A DNA stretch of 58,689 nt, from positions 1 through 58,689 of the forward strand of contig JAUVIR010000010.1 of NCBI GenBank assembly GCA_030592645.1, written 5' to 3'. The notes beneath the pieces were generated by a model, which had not been told where the DNA came from, made no database searches, and saw nothing but the letters and a program-made list of their open reading frames with translations. How positions within the stretch are numbered: position 1 is the first letter of the stretch; every line of letters starts with the position of its first letter. Of the stretch, positions 46,630 through 56,045 are shown piece after piece. The stretch comes from Candidatus Fermentibacterota bacterium. GTDB lineage: Bacteria > Fermentibacterota > Fermentibacteria > Fermentibacterales > JCC-6. The position numbers and the translations under genes are program-made.

Positions 46630-47613
46630 ATGAAGTTTACAGGAATTGTCCTGACAGCAGCGGTCGCCGTTTTCCTGCTGTTTCCAACTTCTGTTGAAGC
46701 CAGCTCTTTCGCTAAAGTAGGGACTTCCGGTGCGCAGTTCCTGAAGCTGGGACTGGGTGCACGCGGAGCCGCGATGGCTGGTGCTTTCATAGCCACCGCT
46801 GATGATCCTAGCGCCGCATTCTGGAATCCTGCCTGTCTTGTAAGGGTGTCTGGAACACAGGTGCAGTTTACAGGTATGCAGTGGTTTGCGGACGTAATCT
46901 ACGGTGGCGCTATCGTATCCCATGAGTTCGATGGGATAGGAACCTTCGCTGCTCAATTCGCAATGCTGAATTCCGGTGATATGGATGTAACAACTGTTGC
47001 ACAGCCTCAGGGGACGGGAGAAACCTTCACATGTACCGACATGGTAGCAAGTCTCTCTTTCTCCAGAATGCTGACTGACAGGTTCAGTGCTGGAATGACA
47101 GTGAAGTATGTGCGGGAACAGTGGGATGATGTTTCCGCCGCTGGAATCGCTGTTGATATTGGTACTTTGTACGATACGGGCTTCAAAACCCTGCGTATAG
47201 GTATGACAATTCAACACTTCGGGGGAGAGATAACTCCCGATGGAGAATACACAACGTATTACAGCGGTGGTGATTCAACGGAAACATACGAATCATACTC
47301 AATGCCAATGGTTTTCAAGCTTGGTATGGCTATGGATGTTATCAACAGAGGCCCTCATTTTCTGACGGTCGAAGTTGACGGTATCCATCCCAGCGACAAT
47401 GTCGAACAGCTTGCTATCGGTGCTGAGTACTGGTACAACAGCATGTTCGCCCTGCGAGGCGGCTATCGTATAAACACAGACGAAGAGGGTCTTACCGCTG
47501 GAGCCGGATTTAATATTCCGCTTGGTGGAAAGACGATATCACTCGATTATGCTTATGCGGACTGGAACAGGCTGGATATGGTTCACAGAGCCAGCCTGGG
47601 GTTTGCATTTTAG
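46630..47613 (+). CDS. PorV/PorQ family outer-membrane protein
   Basis: GTSGAQFLKLGLGARGAAMAGAFIATADDPSAAFWNPACLVRV, typical PorV/UPF0164 N-terminus; AGAGFNIPLGGKTISLDYAYADW C-terminus. Confidence 0.88.
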   Translation: MKFTGIVLTAAVAVFLLFPTSVEASSFAKVGTSGAQFLKLGLGARGAAMAGAFIATADDPSAAFWNPACLVRVSGTQVQFTGMQWFADVIYGGAIVSHEFDGIGTFAAQFAMLNSGDMDVTTVAQPQGTGETFTCTDMVASLSFSRMLTDRFSAGMTVKYVREQWDDVSAAGIAVDIGTLYDTGFKTLRIGMTIQHFGGEITPDGEYTTYYSGGDSTETYESYSMPMVFKLGMAMDVINRGPHFLTVEVDGIHPSDNVEQLAIGAEYWYNSMFALRGGYRINTDEEGLTAGAGFNIPLGGKTISLDYAYADWNRLDMVHRASLGFAF

Positions 47614-47629
47614 CTGACTTAGCAAAATA

Positions 47630-47654
47630 CGGGGCAGGTAACGATCCTGCCCCG
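47630..47654 (+). other. intergenic hairpin
   Basis: CGGGGCAGG-TAACGAT-CCTGCCCCG, 9-bp perfect stem, no U-tract, between PorV-like and GWxTD genes. Confidence 0.65.
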
Positions 47655-47668
47655 GTCGGAAGGAATGA

Positions 47669-48814
47669 ATGACACTTCTTGCGATGGTACTTGCGGTTAT
47701 CACAGGATTCCAGATCAACTGGAATGTCGAGCCTGCCCGCGGGCAGGAAGGAAGTACTGTACATGTCATTGTACAGTTCACAGAAGAGGACCTTCTCTTT
47801 GTGATGGAAAGCAGCGATGAGATTGCCTTCTGGGAAATCGCCGTTGCTGTAGATGGTGATTATGCCGCACGAAGCAGTGGATCTGTTATCAGAAGCGAGT
47901 TACCGCTGGAGGAGGAAATATCTATTTCCGATGTACAGCCTGGAACTCATCTTCTTACAGTAATGGTTGGAGATCTGGAAACAGGCAGAAGTACCGAATG
48001 GAAAGAAACCATTGAGGTTACTCTGCTGGACAGTGCGTCCTGGTCCTCAGGCAGCCTTCAGATCACAGGAGGACAATACCAGAGAGCTTCAGGAACTACG
48101 GGAGTCATCTGGAACGTTTATCCTCCCTGGAGAGAAGATGAGGAAGCTGACTCTCTTGATGCCGCGTACGTCCTCCGGGATAATAGCGATATCACCAGAA
48201 GAGAGGGCTGGATGGATATGGTGATCTCCGATGGAGTGTACAGAGGAGTGACATCACTTGATATCAGTAATCTCGACGCCGGTGAGTATGAACTGCTCGC
48301 GGTTATCGTTTCTGATGATGAGATAGTTATTGCCTCAAGAACAGATCTGAAGCTGCTCCAGTCATGGGATGTCTGGGGAGAGGATCCTGATCTTACGGCA
48401 AGTCTGATAAGACCCATCGCCAGTTCCTCAGAATTGAGAGAACTGAATGGTGCTGAAGGTCCATCCAGCAGAAAAGCTGTTATGGCTGAATTCTGGCAGG
48501 AAAGAGATCCAACACCTGTTACTGTCCAGAATGAATTCCTGGAAATGTATCTGGCAAGGCTCGACTACATAGAGGAAAACTTCTCAATGCTCAATACAAT
48601 GGGTATCCACACCGATCAGGGCTGGGTTTTCGCTCTGTTCGGAGAACCCGATATGATTGACTCCAGACCCCTCGAAACATCTACTCTGCCGACTCAGGTA
48701 TGGACCTACTTCACACCGCCTTTTGAAGTGTTGTTCATCGATCGAATTGGTTGCGGAACATTTGAGCTCGCAAATGGTTGGGAGGAGGTTATGATTATCC
48801 ATGATAGGCATTAA
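47669..48814 (+). CDS. GWxTD domain-containing protein (degenerate motif)
   Basis: FWQERDPTPVTVQNEFLEMYLARLDYIEENFS...GIHTDQGWVFALFGEPDMIDSRP...QVWTYFTPPFEVLFIDRIGCG. Confidence 0.75.
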   Translation: MTLLAMVLAVITGFQINWNVEPARGQEGSTVHVIVQFTEEDLLFVMESSDEIAFWEIAVAVDGDYAARSSGSVIRSELPLEEEISISDVQPGTHLLTVMVGDLETGRSTEWKETIEVTLLDSASWSSGSLQITGGQYQRASGTTGVIWNVYPPWREDEEADSLDAAYVLRDNSDITRREGWMDMVISDGVYRGVTSLDISNLDAGEYELLAVIVSDDEIVIASRTDLKLLQSWDVWGEDPDLTASLIRPIASSSELRELNGAEGPSSRKAVMAEFWQERDPTPVTVQNEFLEMYLARLDYIEENFSMLNTMGIHTDQGWVFALFGEPDMIDSRPLETSTLPTQVWTYFTPPFEVLFIDRIGCGTFELANGWEEVMIIHDRH

Positions 48815-50102
48815 TCTACTCATCATGTTCGTCTTCTGCGCAGTTCTTGCAGGTTCAGATCTTGCGTCTGTAAGCACTGGGGATATCCGTTTTGGATTAG
48901 ATACCGCATTGTTCAATTACACTGGATGCGAAACTCTGGGTCTTGAGATATATGAGCAGCTGGACCTTGATCAGCTGTCATCAGATCAGGACTCGATTGT
49001 GAACTTTACAACTACCCTTACGATGATCTCCGAGAATGGGGACACGACCGCTTTTGACCAGTGGAATTCCGAAACCCTCTGGGTGCCGGGAAGATCCATT
49101 GTCAACAGCACGGTTCTGCCGGTGATTCCGGGCAATTACTCTCTTGTAGTTACCATTACGGACACGGGAAACGGCAAACAGGGTGTAGTAACCCGGGATC
49201 TGACAGTTGAGCCCGTGGGAGTTATAAGTGAGATTGAACTTGCGCGCGCACTGGTTCCTTCGCCGCCTGAATCGACAAATCCCCTGAGAAAGGGAGAATT
49301 GCTTGTATTCCCGGCAGCTAATGGAAGTTACATTCTTCCAGAGGAACATATGGCGTACTATTACCTTGAGGTATACAACCTTGGTGGTAGTTCTATCCTG
49401 ATGCAGGGACGTCTTGAGAAACCCTCCGGCGAAATCATTTTCGCCAGGCCATGGGTAACTATAGCGATACCTGAGGGAGCGGAAGCTGTTGGACTGGTAG
49501 ACAGCCTTGATCTGCGTGTAGCACGCAATTCGGGTTTGTACACAGTCGTATTCGGAATCGTGACTCAGCAGGACACTCTTGAGGTGTCAAAGCAACTTAT
49601 TGTCGGCAGAAATCTGGAATCAGAGAATGAATTTGTCGTTGATTCAGTTGCTGAACTCGATGAAATACCATTCCCTGACCATTTCAGGCTTATTCTGTCT
49701 CACACCGAGACGGATCTGTATGATAGCCTTGATAATGATGCCAGGATGAGGTTCTATACTGCATACTGGCAGGGAGTTCCAGGCCTGCGCCGGCAATTCG
49801 AGGAACGCTGCGCGGAAAGCAGCAGATATGCGAGTATTCAAAGGGAAAGCTGGAGAACCGACCGGGGACGGGTATACATTATCTACGGCCCGCCTGATGA
49901 TATTGAGTCAGAACTCTTTCAGGGAGAACATGTTCCGTATGAGATCTGGTACTACTATGGAGGCGGGAACGATAATTTTGTTTTTGCTGACAGAAGTGGA
50001 ACCGGAGATTACGTGCAGGTTTACTCCTCAGTTGAAGGAGAAGTCAGTTATACGAATTGGGAGAATATGATTTCGCCTGCCTCAGTTGGAGGCGGCATTT
50101 GA
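48801..50102 (+). CDS. GWxTD domain-containing protein
   Basis: ESWRTDRGRVYIIYGPPDDIESELFQGEHVPYEIWYYYGGGNDNFVFADRSGTGDYVQVYSS. Confidence 0.85.
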   Translation: MIGINLLIMFVFCAVLAGSDLASVSTGDIRFGLDTALFNYTGCETLGLEIYEQLDLDQLSSDQDSIVNFTTTLTMISENGDTTAFDQWNSETLWVPGRSIVNSTVLPVIPGNYSLVVTITDTGNGKQGVVTRDLTVEPVGVISEIELARALVPSPPESTNPLRKGELLVFPAANGSYILPEEHMAYYYLEVYNLGGSSILMQGRLEKPSGEIIFARPWVTIAIPEGAEAVGLVDSLDLRVARNSGLYTVVFGIVTQQDTLEVSKQLIVGRNLESENEFVVDSVAELDEIPFPDHFRLILSHTETDLYDSLDNDARMRFYTAYWQGVPGLRRQFEERCAESSRYASIQRESWRTDRGRVYIIYGPPDDIESELFQGEHVPYEIWYYYGGGNDNFVFADRSGTGDYVQVYSSVEGEVSYTNWENMISPASVGGGI

Positions 50103-50132
50103 AACTCCTTGTAATGAAAGGTGATAGAAGAA

Positions 50133-50169
50133 AAATGCCTGAATACCGAAATGACAGAATAAGGCATTT
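50133..50169 (+). terminator. possible terminator-like inverted repeat
   Basis: AAATGCCT ... AGGCATTT (8 bp, 21-nt loop) followed by GATTTTGTT. Confidence 0.35.
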
Positions 50170-50214
50170 GATTTTGTTCGTGCGGTTTACAGCCGCTGAA
50201 ATAGGAGGTCTAAT

Positions 50215-52647
50215 ATGAGAATCTTTGCGGGACCGCACAGGACCGGTTTTATAACCGTCCTGACAGCGCTCCTGTTACCGGTACTGGGAATCGGTGTGGC
50301 AAGTGCTGATTTAGTTGTCGGGGAAACTGTAATGCTTAAAGTTCCCGATCTTGGTGAGTTCCCCAATCCAGTTGAGGAACATCAGTTCACATGCCGTGCC
50401 GTTACTGCAAATGCCTACTGGCTGGTACAGGATACCTGTTCAGTCGCAGGCACCGGCCCAGGAGTGCTCGATACGATTGTCTGGAACAACCTGATTACAC
50501 AGGGACAACTTGACACTCTGACTCTCGAATTTGAAGGTGGCGGAGTCGATGTATATGGTACCGTCACCGAGTACTATGGTGCCGTACCGGATACAGATAA
50601 CGATCCGAAAGTATGGATTGTAATGGCAACCATACGCGACTTATACCAGAATCCTCCCACAGACAGAAAAGTCATGGCTTACGTGAATCCTGCCGACGTT
50701 GACACAAGCGGCGTCAGCGGTGAATTCAACAATCATGACATTGTCTACATCAATATACATTCGTATACACAGAATACCTCGTCTCTTACAATTGCGAAGC
50801 AACTGAGGAAATTCTATATACCCAACGGGTTGGGGATGCTGATACGTACGGCCGTGCAGCCCACTGAGGAAATGTGGATTGTAAAGGGACTCGGTGCCGT
50901 ATGTCAGTATCTATGCTACGGAATAACAAGAACTGATCCAGGTAACTACGGTCTCGCCTACAATCTGTTAATGTTTGAAAAGAATCCGGACATAGACCTT
51001 ACCTTCTTCCAGTCCATAGACCAGGCTTGGGATTATGGAGTATCAAGAGCACAGGGTTTCCTGTGGTTCATGTACCTTGCCCAGCGCGAAGGTGATGGTA
51101 TACTGGAAACTATCGCTCAGTCGACTGGTACCGGTATGCTCAACATAGCGAGTGCCATCGATCCGTCAGTACCGGAAGATGAAGCCATCCAGACTAATGT
51201 AGTTCCCATCTACAATGACTGGCTTATCTGCAACGTCACAAGCAACCTGAGAGACGGGATGAGCGGCGGAATCTACACCTACGATATTTTCGCGGATTCT
51301 GTCGATGCCTTCTCTCATGCCAAGCAGAACTCTGCCTTCGAAGGAAGATTCTCCGACGGAGACTATCCTCTTCCTGTATGGTTCTCTTCTGGAATGGCTG
51401 CAGCCATCTGGGCTCCGCAGCTCGATAAGTTCACCGGAGACTACACTGCAGATCCAACTGTTTACTTCAATGGAGCATACGCCGATGACATCGGCTCCGG
51501 CACTCTTATCAACGGCAAGTGGATCGCATTTATAGTGTCTGTCGATACTGTAACTGAAACGATAGTATCCGTTGAAGAAGCAACTCTGAATGAGCTGTAC
51601 AACGGATCATTCGAGTTAGCCGGTGATGCTGCTTACCTTGTAGTAACCAACAATAACGAGGGTGGGCAGGCAACTCTCTCGTACGTACTGTCTCAGGACT
51701 CAGATGTTCCCGATGTACTTCTCGCGGTTCATCAGAATTCTGTGAACGACCAGTACATGACCCTCTACACTACTCTCTTTGATAGTATACCCGAGGGATT
51801 CGACTGGTACGGTCCGGTCTTCACCGCTTCAACCACCGACACCAGTAATGTACTTGAAATGGAAGAATTCTACGGTACCCTCTGGGACTGCAGATTCAGC
51901 GCCTGGACAAGTGGAGACTATACACTCCAGATAGCAGGATACGACGCGAGTGGTTTCGCTACCAGTACAAGCACGAACATATCGGTAGGATATGTTTCGT
52001 CTAACACTCTGTCGCTGAATGTAAATGGTATCAATCTTGACGTAATGGCCGGAGCAGCTGCTCCGGGAACCATGGTGAGTCTCTGCGAATCGGGCATCCT
52101 CAATCTCTCGATGAATACGCAGATACCCGTAGCTGATGTAGCGGATATGATGACCGGCATTAATGCCGGCCCTGTAAGTATCCCCGATATCAATGCGACA
52201 CTGTCCTTCCCTGCCGAAACCTCTGAAGGTGCTGTATATCGTTATACGGTAAACGGATGGGAACAGCAGGAGAGTTACTATCAGGGTGGAAGAATGTGCG
52301 CAATCGTTGCTGAAAGCGGAAACTACGTTTACGGAGAGGCTCCAGGTGTTTACTCACCTGAGATCCCCGCTGAATTCCGCTTCGGAGGAACATTCCCCAA
52401 CCCCTTCAGCGCGGAGGCTGCTATAAGCTTCTCTCTGCCCTCTGCAGGACGTGTCGATGTAATTATCTATGACATGAGTGGCCGTGCTGTCAGATCTCTT
52501 TCTGACACTGAGATGCAGGCTGCTGAACATACACTTATGTGGGACGGTCTCGATGAAGCTGGTAATGCGGTAGGTGCGGGAGTTTACTTCTGCCGGCTGC
52601 AGGCATGCGGAGAGACTATCACACAAAAAATGCTCCGGATAGAGTAG
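50215..52647 (+). CDS. secreted metallopeptidase-like pseudoenzyme with FlgD/T9SS-like C-terminal domain
   Basis: NNHDIVYINIHSYTQNTSSLTIAKQLRKFYI...EEMWIVKGLGAVCQYLCYG matches the layout of peptidases with HExxH...WxNEGLxE, but with the zinc and catalytic residues replaced. C-terminus FGGTFPNPFSAEAAISFSLPSAGRVDVIIYDMSGRAVRSL...WDGLDEAGNAVGAGVYFCRL. Confidence 0.7.
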   Translation: MRIFAGPHRTGFITVLTALLLPVLGIGVASADLVVGETVMLKVPDLGEFPNPVEEHQFTCRAVTANAYWLVQDTCSVAGTGPGVLDTIVWNNLITQGQLDTLTLEFEGGGVDVYGTVTEYYGAVPDTDNDPKVWIVMATIRDLYQNPPTDRKVMAYVNPADVDTSGVSGEFNNHDIVYINIHSYTQNTSSLTIAKQLRKFYIPNGLGMLIRTAVQPTEEMWIVKGLGAVCQYLCYGITRTDPGNYGLAYNLLMFEKNPDIDLTFFQSIDQAWDYGVSRAQGFLWFMYLAQREGDGILETIAQSTGTGMLNIASAIDPSVPEDEAIQTNVVPIYNDWLICNVTSNLRDGMSGGIYTYDIFADSVDAFSHAKQNSAFEGRFSDGDYPLPVWFSSGMAAAIWAPQLDKFTGDYTADPTVYFNGAYADDIGSGTLINGKWIAFIVSVDTVTETIVSVEEATLNELYNGSFELAGDAAYLVVTNNNEGGQATLSYVLSQDSDVPDVLLAVHQNSVNDQYMTLYTTLFDSIPEGFDWYGPVFTASTTDTSNVLEMEEFYGTLWDCRFSAWTSGDYTLQIAGYDASGFATSTSTNISVGYVSSNTLSLNVNGINLDVMAGAAAPGTMVSLCESGILNLSMNTQIPVADVADMMTGINAGPVSIPDINATLSFPAETSEGAVYRYTVNGWEQQESYYQGGRMCAIVAESGNYVYGEAPGVYSPEIPAEFRFGGTFPNPFSAEAAISFSLPSAGRVDVIIYDMSGRAVRSLSDTEMQAAEHTLMWDGLDEAGNAVGAGVYFCRLQACGETITQKMLRIE

Positions 52648-52660
52648 GAAGGAGGGAGAA

Positions 52661-53704
52661 ATGAAACAGATACTAGCAATAGCAATCCTGAGCTCCCTCG
52701 TACTGCTTGGTGGTTGTGGAGATCAGCTTCCCACGGATCTTCCTGATGTGATCGGATATCAGGGATTCATTCAGCTGGGATGGGACTCCTACAGCGCCGG
52801 AAACTTCGAGATAGCACTGGATTACTTCCACGATGCAATTGACATAGACCCGACACTGCCTGAAGGCTACGTTGGCGCCGGCTGGTCATCACTGTACCTG
52901 CCTGATTACTGGAGAATTGCAGACGACTACTTCTTCATGGCAATTCAGAACGAGATCGGGTACTATCCTTTAGGCGGATACGCCGAATCACAGGTTCAGG
53001 ATACTATGTGGACAAACTTCGAATGCCTGCATCCTGATCTGCCCGCTTCCGTGCTGGACCCCATACTCGCAGAGACTGCTGACTCCGGTCTTGTATGGGT
53101 AGGGGAACAGATAGAAGGCATAGTCGGCAGTGTTGATATGCCCTTCCGCTTCCAGCCGCTTAACAGCGGTGTGCTGGCCATGTATGTAGCTACCAACAGT
53201 TACACTACGCTTAATTGCGAAGTTGACAGTGTCGCCGGTGGATGGGTCTACATGACCGTTCCTATGGCAGCGATGGACATCGGAGGCGATGATTACTACA
53301 CATGGATCAGCGTAGATGAACAGATCAACTACGAGTATCGCGTGTTCAATCAGACAGGCGCCGCAGATGGACAGATCTTCTGGGACGCTCTTGCCGGATG
53401 CTGCGTGCTGCAGGACATCAGAGGCGAGAATGGTGATCCCCTTCTGGGCTGTGTAACTGCCTGGGTGCTTGACGAACAGGTCAGCCCTTACATCTTCGGC
53501 TACGGTCAGATCTACGAAGGACATGAAGTAGTGTCCAACCTTCAGCTGAAGGGTACAGCCGCTTCGCTGGCCTTCGCTAATCAGTACTTCAAGTTCGCAT
53601 GGTTTATATGCACGAGCGAGGGACTCGGTCTGGATCTTAATCCTGCCGATACCGATTTTGTTACAGGACTCATGTCCGTAATAGAGTTCATGCTGAACAA
53701 CTAG
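52661..53704 (+). CDS. TPR-like lipoprotein
   Basis: Lipobox LLGGCGD; IQLGWDSYSAGNFEIALDYFHDAIDIDPTLPEGYVGAGW TPR-like. Confidence 0.75.
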   Translation: MKQILAIAILSSLVLLGGCGDQLPTDLPDVIGYQGFIQLGWDSYSAGNFEIALDYFHDAIDIDPTLPEGYVGAGWSSLYLPDYWRIADDYFFMAIQNEIGYYPLGGYAESQVQDTMWTNFECLHPDLPASVLDPILAETADSGLVWVGEQIEGIVGSVDMPFRFQPLNSGVLAMYVATNSYTTLNCEVDSVAGGWVYMTVPMAAMDIGGDDYYTWISVDEQINYEYRVFNQTGAADGQIFWDALAGCCVLQDIRGENGDPLLGCVTAWVLDEQVSPYIFGYGQIYEGHEVVSNLQLKGTAASLAFANQYFKFAWFICTSEGLGLDLNPADTDFVTGLMSVIEFMLNN

Positions 53705-53722
53705 ATCGAGCTCGAAAGAGGA

Positions 53723-53749
53723 AGCCCCCCCGGCATTGCCGGGGGGGCT
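53723..53749. terminator. bidirectional transcription terminator between convergent genes
   Basis: AGCCCCCCCGGC-ATT-GCCGGGGGGGCT, 12-bp perfect stem; flanks ACTTGTTT on + and CCTCTTTC on -. Confidence 0.8.
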
Positions 53750-53772
53750 ACTTGTTTGGGCCCCGGCTGACT

Positions 53773-54681
53773 CTAATAGGCGGGAGCCTCTATACTGAAG
53801 ATATCGTAATTTGTATCTCCATTGATCCTGTTTGAAGAGAATACAAACCAGCCTGCTCCGGGGTTCCATGCAGGGTAGATATCATCTTCAGGATCATCAG
53901 TAACCGCAACGATACTGGATCCGTCGAGATTGCTTATCCAGATATCGTAATTACCGGATCTGTTGGAAGAGAAGGCGAACCAGTCATTCTCAGGTCCCCA
54001 GCAGGGATGGATATTATCGTATGAATCCTCTATAACCGCATGAGGATCGGAACCGTCGGGTCTAACAAGCCAGATATCCGAATGACTGCCGTAGGAAACC
54101 TCAAAAAGGATCCATTGGCCATCCGGCGAATAGGAGGGACGCAGGCAGTCGAACTGCGGGGTATAGAACTCAAAGGGAGTAAGAAGAGAATCTTCCTGAT
54201 ACACGGTTTTCCACAGTCCCCAGTAATCATTTTCATAGGTACAGAGAAGAAGGGAATCTTCATCCGCGGTCCAGGTGGGATGCAGGTGGTTCTTTGCATT
54301 GCTGACAACCACAAGCAGAGGACCCAGATTACCCGGTACTGTTCTTACGGTCGAGGTTGAGTCGGTATTGAAGGTTACATATACAATCAATCCCTGTTCA
54401 TTACTCCAGCAGCCATTTGGACCTGCGGACTCATCATCATAGGAACCCGCAACAGCAATGGGCTCTGTTCTACCATCAAAACCTATGATGCATTCGGACG
54501 TTTCGAAATAAGATGTAAAGAGCAGCACGCTTCCTCCAGGAGACCATGAGAGAGCCGTATCAGGGTACAGGCTACCCAGGTAGAGGTAGGCTCCGTCGGG
54601 CCATTGCTCCGGTTCCGCCGGGCTGTCGCATGAAGCCAGTACTAAAAGGGTTATCGCAGATATTGCGAGGAATTTCATCAT
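53773..54681 (-). CDS. TolB-like PD40 beta-propeller lipoprotein
   Basis: Lipobox LVLASCDS; repeated PD40 motifs SYSPDGQWILFEVSYGSHSDIWLVRPDGSD, WGPENDWFAFSSNRSGNYDIWISNLDGSS, WNPGAGWFVFSSNRINGDTNYDIF. Confidence 0.85.
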   Translation of the reverse strand: MMKFLAISAITLLVLASCDSPAEPEQWPDGAYLYLGSLYPDTALSWSPGGSVLLFTSYFETSECIIGFDGRTEPIAVAGSYDDESAGPNGCWSNEQGLIVYVTFNTDSTSTVRTVPGNLGPLLVVVSNAKNHLHPTWTADEDSLLLCTYENDYWGLWKTVYQEDSLLTPFEFYTPQFDCLRPSYSPDGQWILFEVSYGSHSDIWLVRPDGSDPHAVIEDSYDNIHPCWGPENDWFAFSSNRSGNYDIWISNLDGSSIVAVTDDPEDDIYPAWNPGAGWFVFSSNRINGDTNYDIFSIEAPAY

Positions 54682-54743
54682 ATAATGCTCCTGTCACAGG
54701 TTATTAACACAGTTATTGCTATTTGAAAAAGTATCAGCCTATT

Positions 54744-56045
54744 TCAGCAGGATTCTCTTTTTATGCGCGCGCCGAGATTCCGTAATCTTTCTACCAGATT
54801 TTCGTACCCTCGTTCGATCTGGTGGACGTTTCGAATGATACTGGTGCCGTCTGCACAGAGGGCGGCAGTCAGAAGGGCCATTCCAGCCCTTATATCCGGG
54901 CTGATCACATCTGTTCCATGCAGTGCGGATGGTCCGGAGACAACTACTCTGTGAGGGTCGCATTGTATTATTGCCGCACCCATTGCAACCAGTTTATCCA
55001 CGAAGAAGAGCCTGCTCTCGAACATCTTTTCAAAGATCAGCGTTGTTCCTCTTGCCTGGGTAGCAACAACTACGGCTGTACTTGTAAGATCGGGAGAGAA
55101 GCCGGGCCATGGAGCGTCGTATACTGTCGGTATGGAACCGCCGCGATCCGGCTGAACAACAAGTTCAGCCGAGCCGTCGATGATTAGACATTCTGCGTCG
55201 GATTCGACTGAAATACCTAATTTTGAAAAGCCGTTCATTATAGGTTTAAGGATAAACGATGGTACATCCGGTATTCTGATCAATCCGCGGCAGCATGCTG
55301 CCAGTCCGATAAAGCTCCCTATCTCAATATGGTCAGGTGTAATATCATGTTCTGTGCCATGCAGCAGGGTATCCGATCCCGTTATACACAAGCGATTGGT
55401 TCCAATGCCTGTTATCCGGCTTCCCATCGAGATAAGCATATTTGCGAGATCCTGCACATTGGGTTCGCAGGCGGCGTTATAGATTACGGTGTCTCCGTCT
55501 GCCAGGGCTGCTGCCATTATCGCGTTCTCGGTTGCCGTGACCGAAGGTTCATCAAGGAATATAGATTCGCCGGTTAGCCCGTCCGTTGAAAAGGAGAGCA
55601 TGCTGCCCGAGAAACCGACATCCGCTCCCATCTGCTCGAGGGCGAGGAAATGAGTGTCGAGCCTCCGTCTGCCTATGATATCTCCTCCGGGGGGCGGCAG
55701 CTTAGCGCGACCCGTTCTTGCCAGGAGAGGTCCCGCGAGAAGAATTGAAGCTCTTATCTCCTTGCATGCGGATGAATCGATGGTATCCGGGTTGATAGTG
55801 GATGCGTTCAGTCGAATGGAGCTTCCGCCGGGGCGGGTGACTGAAACACCGATACTGACAAGAAGCGCGATCATGGTTCTAACGTCCCGTATATCCGGAA
55901 CGTTGTGCAGCGTAACATCACCGTCAGTCAGGAGGCAGGCCGCCAGAATGGGCAGCGCAGCATTCTTGCTGCCGCTTGGCTGGAGGGTTCCCGAAAGAGG
56001 ATTTCCACCTTCAACTACGTATATATCCTTGGATGGAAGGTTCAT
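54744..56045 (-). CDS. murA: UDP-N-acetylglucosamine 1-carboxyvinyltransferase (Cys-to-Asp active-site variant)
   Basis: GGNPLSGTLQPSGSKNAALPILAACLLTDG; LPPPGGDIIGRRRLDTHFLALEQMGA; VTATENAIMAAALADG. Confidence 0.95.
   Translation of the reverse strand: MNLPSKDIYVVEGGNPLSGTLQPSGSKNAALPILAACLLTDGDVTLHNVPDIRDVRTMIALLVSIGVSVTRPGGSSIRLNASTINPDTIDSSACKEIRASILLAGPLLARTGRAKLPPPGGDIIGRRRLDTHFLALEQMGADVGFSGSMLSFSTDGLTGESIFLDEPSVTATENAIMAAALADGDTVIYNAACEPNVQDLANMLISMGSRITGIGTNRLCITGSDTLLHGTEHDITPDHIEIGSFIGLAACCRGLIRIPDVPSFILKPIMNGFSKLGISVESDAECLIIDGSAELVVQPDRGGSIPTVYDAPWPGFSPDLTSTAVVVATQARGTTLIFEKMFESRLFFVDKLVAMGAAIIQCDPHRVVVSGPSALHGTDVISPDIRAGMALLTAALCADGTSIIRNVHQIERGYENLVERLRNLGARIKRESC

Noticed and set aside
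52988-53869. 293-aa minus-strand ORF spanning the TPR lipoprotein and the PD40 gene end
   Set aside because: Crosses a strong bidirectional terminator and overlaps two supported genes; no recognisable domain.
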